A DNA stretch of 17,626 nucleotides from a crenarchaeote SCGC AAA261-N23. GTDB lineage: Archaea; Thermoproteota; Thermoprotei; Gearchaeales; Gearchaeaceae. The stretch covers positions 1 to 17,626 of the forward strand of contig AQVQ01000023.1 in NCBI GenBank assembly GCA_000375685.1. The letters are read 5' to 3'. The position numbers were made by a program, and so were the translations under genes. Of the stretch, positions 7,569 through 14,092 are shown one piece after another. Numbering within the stretch: position 1 is the stretch's first letter; each line of letters opens with the position of its first letter. Under the pieces are notes generated by a model. It saw only the letters and a program-made list of their open reading frames with translations. It was not told the origin of the DNA and made no database searches.

Positions 7569-8600
7569 TTGAGCTTAGTATACAAATCGACAATAAGAAA
7601 GTTACTTTTCATGATTGACCCAGAAAGAGGACACGATCTCATCAAAAAGTTTGCAAAATTTCCCATTCCGAACATATGCACAGAAAATGAAGAGCTAAGA
7701 TTAAATCTTAAGGGGGTTAAGCTTAGGAACCCTATTGGATTGGCTGCAGGATTTGATAAGAATGCAGAAATGATAAGCTTTCTTTCAGGGTTAGGTTTCG
7801 GCTACCTTGTAATAGGATCAGTTTTACTGAATGAAAACAAAGGTAATCCTAAACCAAGGATTGTAAGATATGAAAAATATTTATCGATGGTAAATTCCAT
7901 GGGACTTCCTTCTGTAGGGCTGAGAAAATTTTTAAGGAGTCTTACAAAGAATAAAGCTAGAATCCCGTTATTCGTTAGCATTGCAGGAAATTCTGTTAAA
8001 GAATTTATTGAGATATATAATTTTTTAAAAAAGTTTGTAAACGTCATAGAAGTAAATTTAAGCTGTCCAAATACTGAAAATGGAAGGTTATTCCTAGAAG
8101 CAAACAATTTTCAAATCTTAGCAAGAGAGTTAGAGAAAGTTAAGTCTGGTTTAGTCTTCGTTAAGGTCTCGCCAATAATAAATAAAAATGATAGAGATAA
8201 TTTACAGGAAATAATCGAGATAAGTTTAAAACATAAAATCGATGGAATTACGGCTGTCAATGCATTGCCAGTTGAAGAAAAAGCAATATCTGTTGGCTTT
8301 GGAGGCCTTTCTGGAAAGCTTTTGTTCAAATATATGTTAGATACGGTAAGCTTCATTCAAGAAAACGCACAAAATAAGCTAATAATAAACGCATGTGGAG
8401 GAATATTTAACGAAAAAGATGCAATCAAAGCCTTTTTACTAGGTGCATCTACAGTGCAGTTATATACATCTTTAATTTATGAAGGACCATATGTGGTATG
8501 CAAAATAAAGAAAGGAATTTATGAGTTCATAAAGAAAAACAATTTCAAAAACATAGAAGAACTTATTGGCTACTTCACTAAAATCGAAGCAATAAATTAG
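7569..8600 (+). CDS. pyrD: Dihydroorotate dehydrogenase (class 2-like with class 1-type active-site loop)
   Basis: This FMN enzyme oxidises dihydroorotate to orotate in pyrimidine synthesis. Class 2 features: N-terminal helix with D-P-E-R-G-H-D-L (17-24), G-L-A-A-G-F-D-K-N (57-65), G-N-P-K-P-R (92-97), and V-Q-L-Y-T-S-L-I-Y-E-G-P (296-307). FMN phosphate-binding loops are G-L-S-G-K (246-250) and A-C-G-G-I (275-279), with Lys199 in V-K-V-S-P. Two segments look like class 1: N-S-M-G-L-P (109-114) where class 2 has R-M-G-F-N-N, and N-L-S-C-P-N-T (163-169) with Cys166 where class 2 enzymes use Ser. Substrate-loop A-V-N-A-L (229-233) replaces T-N-T-T. The electron acceptor is therefore uncertain. 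TTG start at 7569, with TATA-like sequence about 30 bases upstream. The next gene begins 41 bases later. Confidence 0.85.
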   Translation: MSLVYKSTIRKLLFMIDPERGHDLIKKFAKFPIPNICTENEELRLNLKGVKLRNPIGLAAGFDKNAEMISFLSGLGFGYLVIGSVLLNENKGNPKPRIVRYEKYLSMVNSMGLPSVGLRKFLRSLTKNKARIPLFVSIAGNSVKEFIEIYNFLKKFVNVIEVNLSCPNTENGRLFLEANNFQILARELEKVKSGLVFVKVSPIINKNDRDNLQEIIEISLKHKIDGITAVNALPVEEKAISVGFGGLSGKLLFKYMLDTVSFIQENAQNKLIINACGGIFNEKDAIKAFLLGASTVQLYTSLIYEGPYVVCKIKKGIYEFIKKNNFKNIEELIGYFTKIEAIN

Positions 8601-8641
8601 AGAGAAATTTATTAGCCATGAAACAAAATTTAATTGGATAA

Positions 8642-9811
8642 TTGAGTTTAGCGCAAAAAATAATCGAGGCTTTGAATAAAGGATTAATTACGATTTATGA
8701 GAAGGAAAAAGAAGAACACCCAAGAATCCTTGGCAAATACCATCCTTCTTCAATAGGAGATTGTCTAAGAAAGCAATATTACGAGTTTTACATAGAAAGG
8801 ATACCAACAACTGAAAAGCTTGCAATATTTGCAACAGGAAGAGGCGTACATGAAATAATTGCACACATTTTAGAAAACAGTGAAATAGTTAAAGTTGAAG
8901 CTAAAGAGTTGGAAACAAAACTTGATTTCGGTGAAGCATCATTGAGCGGTAGAGTTGATGTTATAGTTGCTGATCTTGAAGGAAAGAAGTTGATAATAGA
9001 GGTCAAAAGTACTTCGCAATCAGTCAAAGAACCCTATAAAAGACATGTTTTACAAATCCAGTCTTACCTTCATGCTTTAAATATAGATAAAGGAATAATA
9101 CTTTATTGGGATAAAAGGAAAGGAGTTAAGACTACTTTTGAAGTTGAAAGGAACAATGAGTTGTTAGAAATTCTAAAAGAAAGAACATTAGCTTTACATA
9201 GCTACATAAAAAGAAAAATAGAACCACCAAAGGAAGCTGTTTTAGAAAGAGATTACTATCAATGCATTGGATGCGAATACATAAAAGAATGTAGACCACT
9301 AAAACTTGACATTGAGGATAGTTCACAATTGGCGATTTTTGAAATCGATAATTTCATATTTAATACTACAAAAAGAATGGAAAAGGTTTTACAGGAATTA
9401 AATCTTGGTGTTAATTTGAATATAAAAAGTTTAGACAAAGAGACAAAAGAAAAAATATTTGGTGAATATTATAGCGAGAAATTCATACATTTGGATGAAC
9501 CAATACATGAGAACATAAACAAGCTTTTAGAACTTTATATGAAGAATATTAGACTTGTTGCAATCACAAATAGGCCGCCCAATATGGAAAAATGTACAGT
9601 TAATGAGTTAACCGAAATAGGTTTGCCTTATGAGGCAATATTCTTTAGGATTCCGCACTACAGGGGAGTTAACTTCAAGACTCTAATTATAAAACTCTTA
9701 ATACATTCTGGTTATAAAATATTCGAAATATTTGATGAAGAGAATACGGTTAATAAGATTAAGAAAAAATTGAGCGGATTTTACGAATTTAATGTTGTTA
9801 AATCAAGTTAG
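8642..9811 (+). CDS. Cas4-like PD-(D/E)XK iron-sulfur nuclease fused to a HAD-like domain
   Basis: Residues about 25-220 form a RecB/Cas4-type nuclease: C41 in G-D-C-L-R-K-Q-Y-Y, H70, D106 in G-R-V-D-V, E120-V-K122, Q138-x3-Y142, and C208-x2-C211-x5-C217. The four cysteines should hold a [4Fe-4S] cluster, as in Cas4 and AddB/Dna2 nucleases. Residues about 228-389 look HAD-like: motif I F-E-I-D-N-F (233-238), motif II A-I-T-N-R-P-P (307-313), candidate motif III lysines K346 and K351, and motif IV I-F-D-E-E-N (363-368). The HAD nucleophile Asp is replaced by Glu234 and the D-D of motif IV is D365-E366, so phosphatase activity is doubtful. TTG at 8642 directly follows an in-frame TAA, so no longer start is possible. 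No other cas gene is nearby. The nuclease call is firm; the HAD call is moderate. Confidence 0.8.
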   Translation: MSLAQKIIEALNKGLITIYEKEKEEHPRILGKYHPSSIGDCLRKQYYEFYIERIPTTEKLAIFATGRGVHEIIAHILENSEIVKVEAKELETKLDFGEASLSGRVDVIVADLEGKKLIIEVKSTSQSVKEPYKRHVLQIQSYLHALNIDKGIILYWDKRKGVKTTFEVERNNELLEILKERTLALHSYIKRKIEPPKEAVLERDYYQCIGCEYIKECRPLKLDIEDSSQLAIFEIDNFIFNTTKRMEKVLQELNLGVNLNIKSLDKETKEKIFGEYYSEKFIHLDEPIHENINKLLELYMKNIRLVAITNRPPNMEKCTVNELTEIGLPYEAIFFRIPHYRGVNFKTLIIKLLIHSGYKIFEIFDEENTVNKIKKKLSGFYEFNVVKSS

Positions 9812-9839
9812 TACAATTTCTTTTCTTTAGCCATTACAT

Positions 9840-9857
9840 AAACGTCTTAAGACTTTT
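9840..9857. promoter_or_regulatory. Palindromic candidate operator
   Basis: The central ten bases (GTCTTAAGAC, 9844-9853) are a perfect palindrome. With one mismatched pair (9843/9854), symmetry extends through AAA/TTT flanks to 18 bases. It lies about 84-100 bases upstream of the strongest TATA-like element before the acyl-CoA ligase gene. A dimeric regulator could bind here, but AT-rich palindromes also arise by chance. Confidence 0.25.
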
Positions 9858-9940
9858 GATTGGACTGAATTTACATAATTTAGATTAAAAATATAATCCA
9901 TTGTAACTGACTTTCTCTTGCGATAATTGGCAAAGCTTTC

Positions 9941-9956
9941 AATATATTTAAAAATC
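9941..9956 (+). promoter_or_regulatory. Candidate TATA box of acyl-CoA ligase gene
   Basis: AATATATTTAAAAATC is the best TATA-like element in the gap, preceded by CAAAGCTTTC. Initiation about 25 bases after its centre would give a leader of roughly 60-65 bases before the ATG at 10035, or a leaderless 8-codon peptide starting at 9969. Confidence 0.4.
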
Positions 9957-10034
9957 CGCTTCAAAATTATGCAGTTCAAAAATAAGCTACCTTAGACTAA
10001 ATTAATTTGGGTTGATTAAAAAAATATATGATAG

Positions 10035-11978
10035 ATGTACATTTTCCAACCTCCAAAGGAATTAGCTGAAAATTCTAATGTTCACAATCATATGATAAAA
10101 AAAGGATTTAGAAGTTACAAAGAACTTGTCAATTACAGTACAGAAAAAATTGAAAGTTTCTGGAAAGAGACACTTGAGATTTTAGACATAGAATTATTTA
10201 AGAATTACAGCAAAATTCTAGATACAAGTAAAGGTATCGAATGGTCTAAATGGTTTGTAGACGCAACAACTAACATAACGTTTAATTGTATAGATAAACA
10301 TATCAAAGCTGGGAAGGGAAGCAAGATAGCCTTTGTATGGCATGGAGAAAATGGGGAGAAAAAGGCATATACCTACTATGAACTATATGAAGAAGTCAAC
10401 AGATTAGCTGGATTTTTGAAGGAAACAGGGATAAAAAAGGGAGATATTGTAGCAGCATATATGCCAATGTTGCCTGAAACAATAGTCACAATGTTTGCGA
10501 CTTTTAAAATAGGTGGAATCTTTGCTCCTATTTTTTCTGGATTTGCGCCTTTTGCCGTTTCTGAAAGAATAAAAGATGCACAACCTAAAATTTTGGTGAC
10601 TTGCAATGGTTATTACAGAAAGGGCAGAATAATTAAATTAATAGATCAAGCTAATGAAGCTTTGAAAATTTCAAATTCTGATTCTAAGAAGATAATAGTT
10701 GAAAGGATCAAAAATCTAGATTATGAGATAGGTAAAGATGATTTATTATATTCAAAGATTATAAAAGATGCAAGCAAATACTACGGGTGTGAAGAATTAA
10801 GCACGGAAGACCCTGCAATGCTATTGTATACTTCTGGAACAACTGGAAAACCAAAGGCTGCTGTGATTCTTCAAATAGGTGCGATGATCCAACCTGGTAA
10901 AGAACATTTCTTCAACTTAGACATGAAGGAAGATAGCAGAATGCTTTGGATAACAGATATTGGTTGGATGATGGGACCATGGCAAATAATAGGATCACAG
11001 TTATTATGTTCAAGTCATGTAATTTTTGAAGGCGCAATAGATTATCCTTCAAATGATAGGATATGGAAAATAATAGAAGAAGATAAGGTAACAAATTTTG
11101 GCTTTGCTGCAACAGTAGCAAGAATTCTAAAAAGCTATGGTCTTGAACCAATTAAAAATCATAACATAGAATCTTTGAAGTATTTTGGAAATACGGGAGA
11201 ACCAATAGATCCTGATACATGGATGTGGATTGTAAAAGATGTAGGGGAAGAAAAAAGACCCATGATTAACCTTTCTGGTGGTACAGAACTTTTCGGATGT
11301 TTTTTGTTACCTTCTCCTGTAGTAAGCCTTAAACCTTCAACATTATGGGGACCAGGATTGGGAATGGATGTGGATGTTTTTGATGATGAAGGTAAATCTG
11401 TAAGAGAAAAAATTGGCTACCTTGTTTGTAAAAAACCTTTCCCCTCGATGACAAGAGGATTTTGGAAAGATCCAGAGAGATACATAGCAAGTTATTGGTC
11501 AAGATTTAAAGGAGTTTGGTATCATGGAGATTTGGCTTACATCGATGCTGATGGATACTGGTTCATTTTAGGTAGAGCAGATGATACAATAAAAGTTGCT
11601 GGAAAAAGAATAGGTCCAGCAGAAATTGAAGCTATTATAAATAAACATAGAAGTGTTGCTGAATCAGCTTGTATAGGAATACCTGATAAAATTAAGGGAG
11701 AAGAAATTGTTAGTTTTGTAGCACTGAAACCTGGTAATTTCCCATCCGAATCTATAGAAAAAGAAATATTAGTGCTTGTAGAAAAAGAACTAGGAAAGGC
11801 CTTTGTTCCTAAAAAAATAATATTTGTCAAAGAACTTCCCAGAAATAGAGCAGGAAAAATATTAAGAAGATTGATAAGGGATTTGATATACGAAAGAGAA
11901 ATTAAAGATGTATCAATTGTTGAAAATCCTGAAAGTTTAGAAGAAATAAAGTCTAAGAAGAACGCTATTGTCTCTTAA
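10035..11978 (+). CDS. AMP-forming acyl-CoA synthetase (acetyl-CoA synthetase family)
   Basis: This cytoplasmic ligase activates a carboxylic acid with ATP and joins it to coenzyme A. At 647 residues it has the usual length of Acs. Visible motifs are the P-loop Y-T-S-G-T-T-G-K-P-K (265-274), W-I-T-D-I-G-W-M-M-G, N-T-G-E-P-I, S-G-G-T-E (414-418), W-Y-H-G-D (495-499), the hinge region G-R-A-D-D-T-I-K-V-A-G-K-R (513-525), and catalytic Lys608 in N-R-A-G-K-I. In true acetyl-CoA synthetases the segment before T-E is W-W-Q, and the second Trp closes the acyl pocket; here it is S-G-G, so Gly415 takes its place. That points to acids larger than acetate, such as hydroxybutyrate or other short to medium chain acids (inference). 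Its TAA overlaps the stop of the convergent HD-domain gene. Confidence 0.9.
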   Translation: MYIFQPPKELAENSNVHNHMIKKGFRSYKELVNYSTEKIESFWKETLEILDIELFKNYSKILDTSKGIEWSKWFVDATTNITFNCIDKHIKAGKGSKIAFVWHGENGEKKAYTYYELYEEVNRLAGFLKETGIKKGDIVAAYMPMLPETIVTMFATFKIGGIFAPIFSGFAPFAVSERIKDAQPKILVTCNGYYRKGRIIKLIDQANEALKISNSDSKKIIVERIKNLDYEIGKDDLLYSKIIKDASKYYGCEELSTEDPAMLLYTSGTTGKPKAAVILQIGAMIQPGKEHFFNLDMKEDSRMLWITDIGWMMGPWQIIGSQLLCSSHVIFEGAIDYPSNDRIWKIIEEDKVTNFGFAATVARILKSYGLEPIKNHNIESLKYFGNTGEPIDPDTWMWIVKDVGEEKRPMINLSGGTELFGCFLLPSPVVSLKPSTLWGPGLGMDVDVFDDEGKSVREKIGYLVCKKPFPSMTRGFWKDPERYIASYWSRFKGVWYHGDLAYIDADGYWFILGRADDTIKVAGKRIGPAEIEAIINKHRSVAESACIGIPDKIKGEEIVSFVALKPGNFPSESIEKEILVLVEKELGKAFVPKKIIFVKELPRNRAGKILRRLIRDLIYEREIKDVSIVENPESLEEIKSKKNAIVS

Positions 11979-12490
11979 GTTAGAAACTTTCTTTTTATTA
12001 CTTCAATTATTTTTCTTAGTTTTGGATTTTTTATATAAGCATCAGCGTTAATTATAAACTCCTTTAATTTTTCTTTATCGTATCCTTTGTTTTTGTAATA
12101 AAGCGCTTGTATAGCCATATCTAACTTATCTATCTCTTTAAGAATAGAACTCTTTCTTACAAGGTTTAATTCCTTCTTAAGTTTTGAAGAAGTATTGCTA
12201 GGAAGAAGTTCAGCCAAATTTTCAAGTATATGAATTTCCTTCCTTCTAATTTTTGAATCTTTTTCTTCAGGTGTCAAGTCTCCGATAATAATTTCAGCTA
12301 AATCATGGATCAATATGCTTCCAAAGAGCTTCTTTTTTCCAAGCAAATATGCAATAAACAGCATCCCAAAAACATGGCTTGCAACACTTTCAGCTTCATT
12401 AATACCTGCTTTTTTAATCCATCCTCTTCTTTTTATCTCCTTGAGCTTATATGCATTAAGAAGGAAATCTACTATCTTTTCTTCATTCAT
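11975..12490 (-). CDS. HD-domain 5'-deoxynucleotidase (YfbR/HDDC2-like)
   Basis: This small metal-dependent phosphohydrolase of 171 residues is related to YfbR and HDDC2, which remove phosphate from deoxynucleoside 5'-monophosphates. The HD metal site is complete: H39 in E-S-V-A-S-H-V, H62-D63 in L-I-H-D-L-A-E, and D121 in K-E-I-D-K-L-D. The R-R-G-W segment (21-24) and E-S-V-A-S-H match the subfamily-specific substrate region, and D-L-T-P (71-74) follows the HD helix as in HDDC2. Its start overlaps the end of the 86-residue gene by 8 bases, making it the last gene of a three-gene operon. Its TAA interlocks with the TAA of the acyl-CoA ligase. Substrate preference is inferred from the family. 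Confidence 0.85.
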   Translation of the reverse strand: MNEEKIVDFLLNAYKLKEIKRRGWIKKAGINEAESVASHVFGMLFIAYLLGKKKLFGSILIHDLAEIIIGDLTPEEKDSKIRRKEIHILENLAELLPSNTSSKLKKELNLVRKSSILKEIDKLDMAIQALYYKNKGYDKEKLKEFIINADAYIKNPKLRKIIEVIKRKFLT

Positions 12491-12743
12491 TAAGCTTATT
12501 GTTCAATTCTTTCTCCATTTCTTCCTTAGCTTTTATAATCTTTTCTGCAAGAATATTAAGCATTAGCTCGCTAGATAATGGAGGTTCAACCCTGTTAACA
12601 ACATCTAAGAATCGTGAAACATCTTCGAGCTTTCTATAAGTTGATTTGTTATTTTTCTCCAAATAAAGTATTAAGCTACCATCATCAGCTAGATACGCTT
12701 TAGTAAGACCAAAATGTTCAGCTATAAATTCTAATTCAATCAT
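12483..12743 (-). CDS. Hypothetical protein (86 aa), coupled to FrhB-like gene
   Basis: I do not recognise this protein. It is acidic, begins M-I-E-L-E-F-I-A-E-H-F-G-L, and has a likely N-terminal alpha/beta part with a hairpin (A-Y-L-A-D-D-G-S-L-I-L-Y-L, 17-29). A long amphipathic helix rich in K and E runs to the end (about 56-86), a candidate for coiled-coil or subunit contact. It has no cysteines, no signal peptide and no membrane segment. Its ATG overlaps the TGA of the FrhB-like gene (ATGA) and its end overlaps the HD gene by 8 bases, so all three are almost certainly translated together. That arrangement supports a real gene and suggests a partner or regulator of the FrhB-like enzyme. 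Confidence 0.8.
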   Translation of the reverse strand: MIELEFIAEHFGLTKAYLADDGSLILYLEKNNKSTYRKLEDVSRFLDVVNRVEPPLSSELMLNILAEKIIKAKEEMEKELNNKLNE

Positions 12744-13771
12744 AACGCTGGTTGCATTTCTTCTATTAAGGATTTCGGTGCTCCCCTTAATTTTTGGTCT
12801 ATTGACCTTCTTATAACGAAATTTACTTTTGGCTTAAATTTTGTATCTTTAATAATTTTCCCCTTTTCTACACAGTAATCAATCAACTTCTTTCCTAAAG
12901 GAGTGCGAATTATTGCAAAATTCCAACCGGGAGGAGCACCATTTGCTCCAAGGGAAATATCGCTTACCTCTGCTGTAAAATCATGACATACATAGCATGA
13001 GCCAAAAGTTGTGCTTTCAACTTCCTCCAGCTGTAGTTCCTTTTTTGTACCATCTTTTAACTTGAAAATTAGTTTGTTCTTTACTATAATATCAGCCACA
13101 TCTTTAGGCTCTAAGTTTAACTTTGCTTTTACAATATCGAAGAAATCTTCCCTCATCCAAGTTTTAGAACAGAATAATCCAAGAAGTAACGCAACGCGGC
13201 CTTTAAACTTTGGAATCTTATCCATCAATTTAGCAGCAGCAGTTTGACAACCTGTACCAACTATTGCAATTTTTTTAAGTTTAAGCTTTTCTACAGCTTC
13301 TTTAAGATGAGTGACCATAGGTACATGCCAATAAATCGTTTGAACATATTTTCTAATTTCCTTTGGATCGGTTATAATTTCAGCTCTAGCATACCACTGT
13401 TCATCCTTAACAGCAATTATAGCTGAATCAATGATACCTGCCTCAAAAGCAGCTTCCAATAAAGCAGTAGTAGTAGCACCGTCCGTACCTATTTTTGCTA
13501 AATTAGGATCTGCAGCTTTAAAAATTCCATATTCAATATAGTCTCCTAAGGGCTTTTCAATCGGCGCTTCATAAGGATGCAAAACAGGACATACTAATGG
13601 ACAAAGACCACAAAGCGTGCAAACGCCTACCAATTGTGCTCCTTCAGAGCTATATTCATCGACTTTTAATACATCAGGAGGACATACTGCAACACAAGCA
13701 CCACATCTAACACAAAGATTTGGTTTAACAACAAGATTTGCAAGATCGCCGAAAGTTAGTAATTGGGACAT
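12740..13771 (-). CDS. FrhB-family F420/flavin iron-sulfur oxidoreductase subunit
   Basis: This is a member of the coenzyme F420 hydrogenase/dehydrogenase beta-subunit family, which uses FAD and iron-sulfur clusters to pass electrons between F420 (or a related donor) and a partner enzyme. In 343 residues the N-terminus carries a double [4Fe-4S] ferredoxin module: C20-x2-C23-x2-C26-x3-C30-P and C51-x2-C54-x2-C57-x3-C61-P. The family core follows, with G-T-D-G-A-T-T (96-102), G-T-G-C-Q (172-176), G-L-F-C (198-201) and C259-x2-C262-x-D-F-T-A-E-V-S-D-I-S-L-G (to 275). No hydrogenase subunits are nearby, so it is not itself evidence of hydrogenase. It is the first gene of an operon with the 86-residue protein and the HD nucleotidase. 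A GTGAT 5-9 bases before the ATG may serve as Shine-Dalgarno. Bases 13130-13224 recur inverted at the window end. Confidence 0.88.
   Translation of the reverse strand: MSQLLTFGDLANLVVKPNLCVRCGACVAVCPPDVLKVDEYSSEGAQLVGVCTLCGLCPLVCPVLHPYEAPIEKPLGDYIEYGIFKAADPNLAKIGTDGATTTALLEAAFEAGIIDSAIIAVKDEQWYARAEIITDPKEIRKYVQTIYWHVPMVTHLKEAVEKLKLKKIAIVGTGCQTAAAKLMDKIPKFKGRVALLLGLFCSKTWMREDFFDIVKAKLNLEPKDVADIIVKNKLIFKLKDGTKKELQLEEVESTTFGSCYVCHDFTAEVSDISLGANGAPPGWNFAIIRTPLGKKLIDYCVEKGKIIKDTKFKPKVNFVIRRSIDQKLRGAPKSLIEEMQPAL
13130..13224. repeat. Internal arm of right-end 95-bp inverted repeat
   Basis: This segment of the FrhB-like coding sequence (residues about 183-214) is repeated exactly, in inverse orientation, at 17532-17626 (base i pairs with base 30756-i). 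The FrhB frame runs through this copy uninterrupted, so this is the true genomic position. Confidence 0.95.
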
Positions 13772-13819
13772 TTATATCACTTTAGTATGTAATTACGCTA
13801 ATAAATGTTACTAAAGAGT

Positions 13820-13831
13820 TAAATTTAAATT
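13820..13831. promoter_or_regulatory. Divergent promoter element between FrhB-like operon and Lrp-domain gene
   Basis: TAAATTTAAATT is nearly symmetric and lies 25-36 bases before the plus-strand ATG at 13856, giving a very short leader. It lies about 50-60 bases before the minus-strand ATG at 13771, which would leave about 25 bases of leader, consistent with the GTGAT Shine-Dalgarno-like sequence on that side. Shared use by both genes is inference. Confidence 0.4.
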
Positions 13832-13855
13832 AGGTAATTTTGATTTATATAAGAC

Positions 13856-14092
13856 ATGGTAGAGGCATTCGTATTCGTGGTAGTTGAACCAAACAAAATA
13901 GATAAAGTTGGAACTGAAGTAAAAAGAATCGAAAATGTTAAAGAAACTTTTGCTGTGACAGGAGAATTTGACTTGATTCTCCGAATTGAAGCAAAAGACT
14001 TTTCTGAACTGTCAAAGACAATAAAAGAGAAAATACTTAGTATCTCAGGCGTTGTAAAAACAACAACTTCAGTTGTAATCGAAAGATACTAA
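13856..14092 (+). CDS. Stand-alone Lrp/AsnC ligand-binding (RAM) domain protein
   Basis: At 78 residues this is just the C-terminal effector-binding domain of Lrp/AsnC regulators, without the helix-turn-helix. The alpha/beta pattern matches: strand A-F-V-F-V-V-V (4-10), helix I-D-K-V-G-T-E-V-K-R-I (15-25), then T-F-A-V-T-G-E-F-D-L-I-L-R-I (31-44, with the family's characteristic G-x-x-D), helix F-S-E-L-S-K-T-I-K-E-K-I, and closing strand T-T-T-S-V-V-I. Such proteins form dimers or larger rings, bind amino acids, and may modulate full-length Lrp proteins. It is divergent from the FrhB-like operon. Its TAA overlaps the TAG of the convergent radical SAM gene by three bases. It could regulate its neighbours only through a DNA-binding partner. 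Confidence 0.88.
   Translation: MVEAFVFVVVEPNKIDKVGTEVKRIENVKETFAVTGEFDLILRIEAKDFSELSKTIKEKILSISGVVKTTTSVVIERY

Larger units (their letters stand above)
9812..10034. other. Intergenic region with palindrome, TATA box and possible mini-uORF
   Basis: This 223-base gap separates the nuclease gene from the acyl-CoA ligase gene. TTTCTTTTCTTT near 9817-9828 may end transcription of the nuclease gene. An 18-base near-palindrome (AAACGTCTTAAGACTTTT) lies at 9840-9857. A strong TATA-like AATATATTTAAAAATC lies at 9941-9956, and an 8-codon frame (M-Q-F-K-N-K-L-P) begins with ATG at 9969, close to where that promoter would initiate. A second weaker AT-rich element (TAAATTAATTT, 9998-10008) precedes the ligase ATG by about 30 bases. 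I see no RNA gene and no longer reading frame. Confidence 0.4.

Noticed and set aside
8642..9811. CRISPR-Cas adaptation gene cas4
   Set aside because: The nuclease domain resembles Cas4, but there is no repeat array and no cas1, cas2 or effector gene, and the protein has a large extra C-terminal domain.
9969..9995. Independent small protein gene upstream of the acyl-CoA ligase
   Set aside because: Eight codons are too few to support as a gene; kept only as a possible uORF.
12305..12566. Two plus-strand frames opposite the HD and 86-residue genes
   Set aside because: Their translations are rich in Leu, Phe, Ser and Ile without recognisable domains and mirror well-supported genes on the other strand.
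12740..13771. F420-reducing hydrogenase operon
   Set aside because: Only the FrhB-like subunit is present; no FrhA or FrhG nickel-iron subunits occur, and FrhB homologues work with many other partners.
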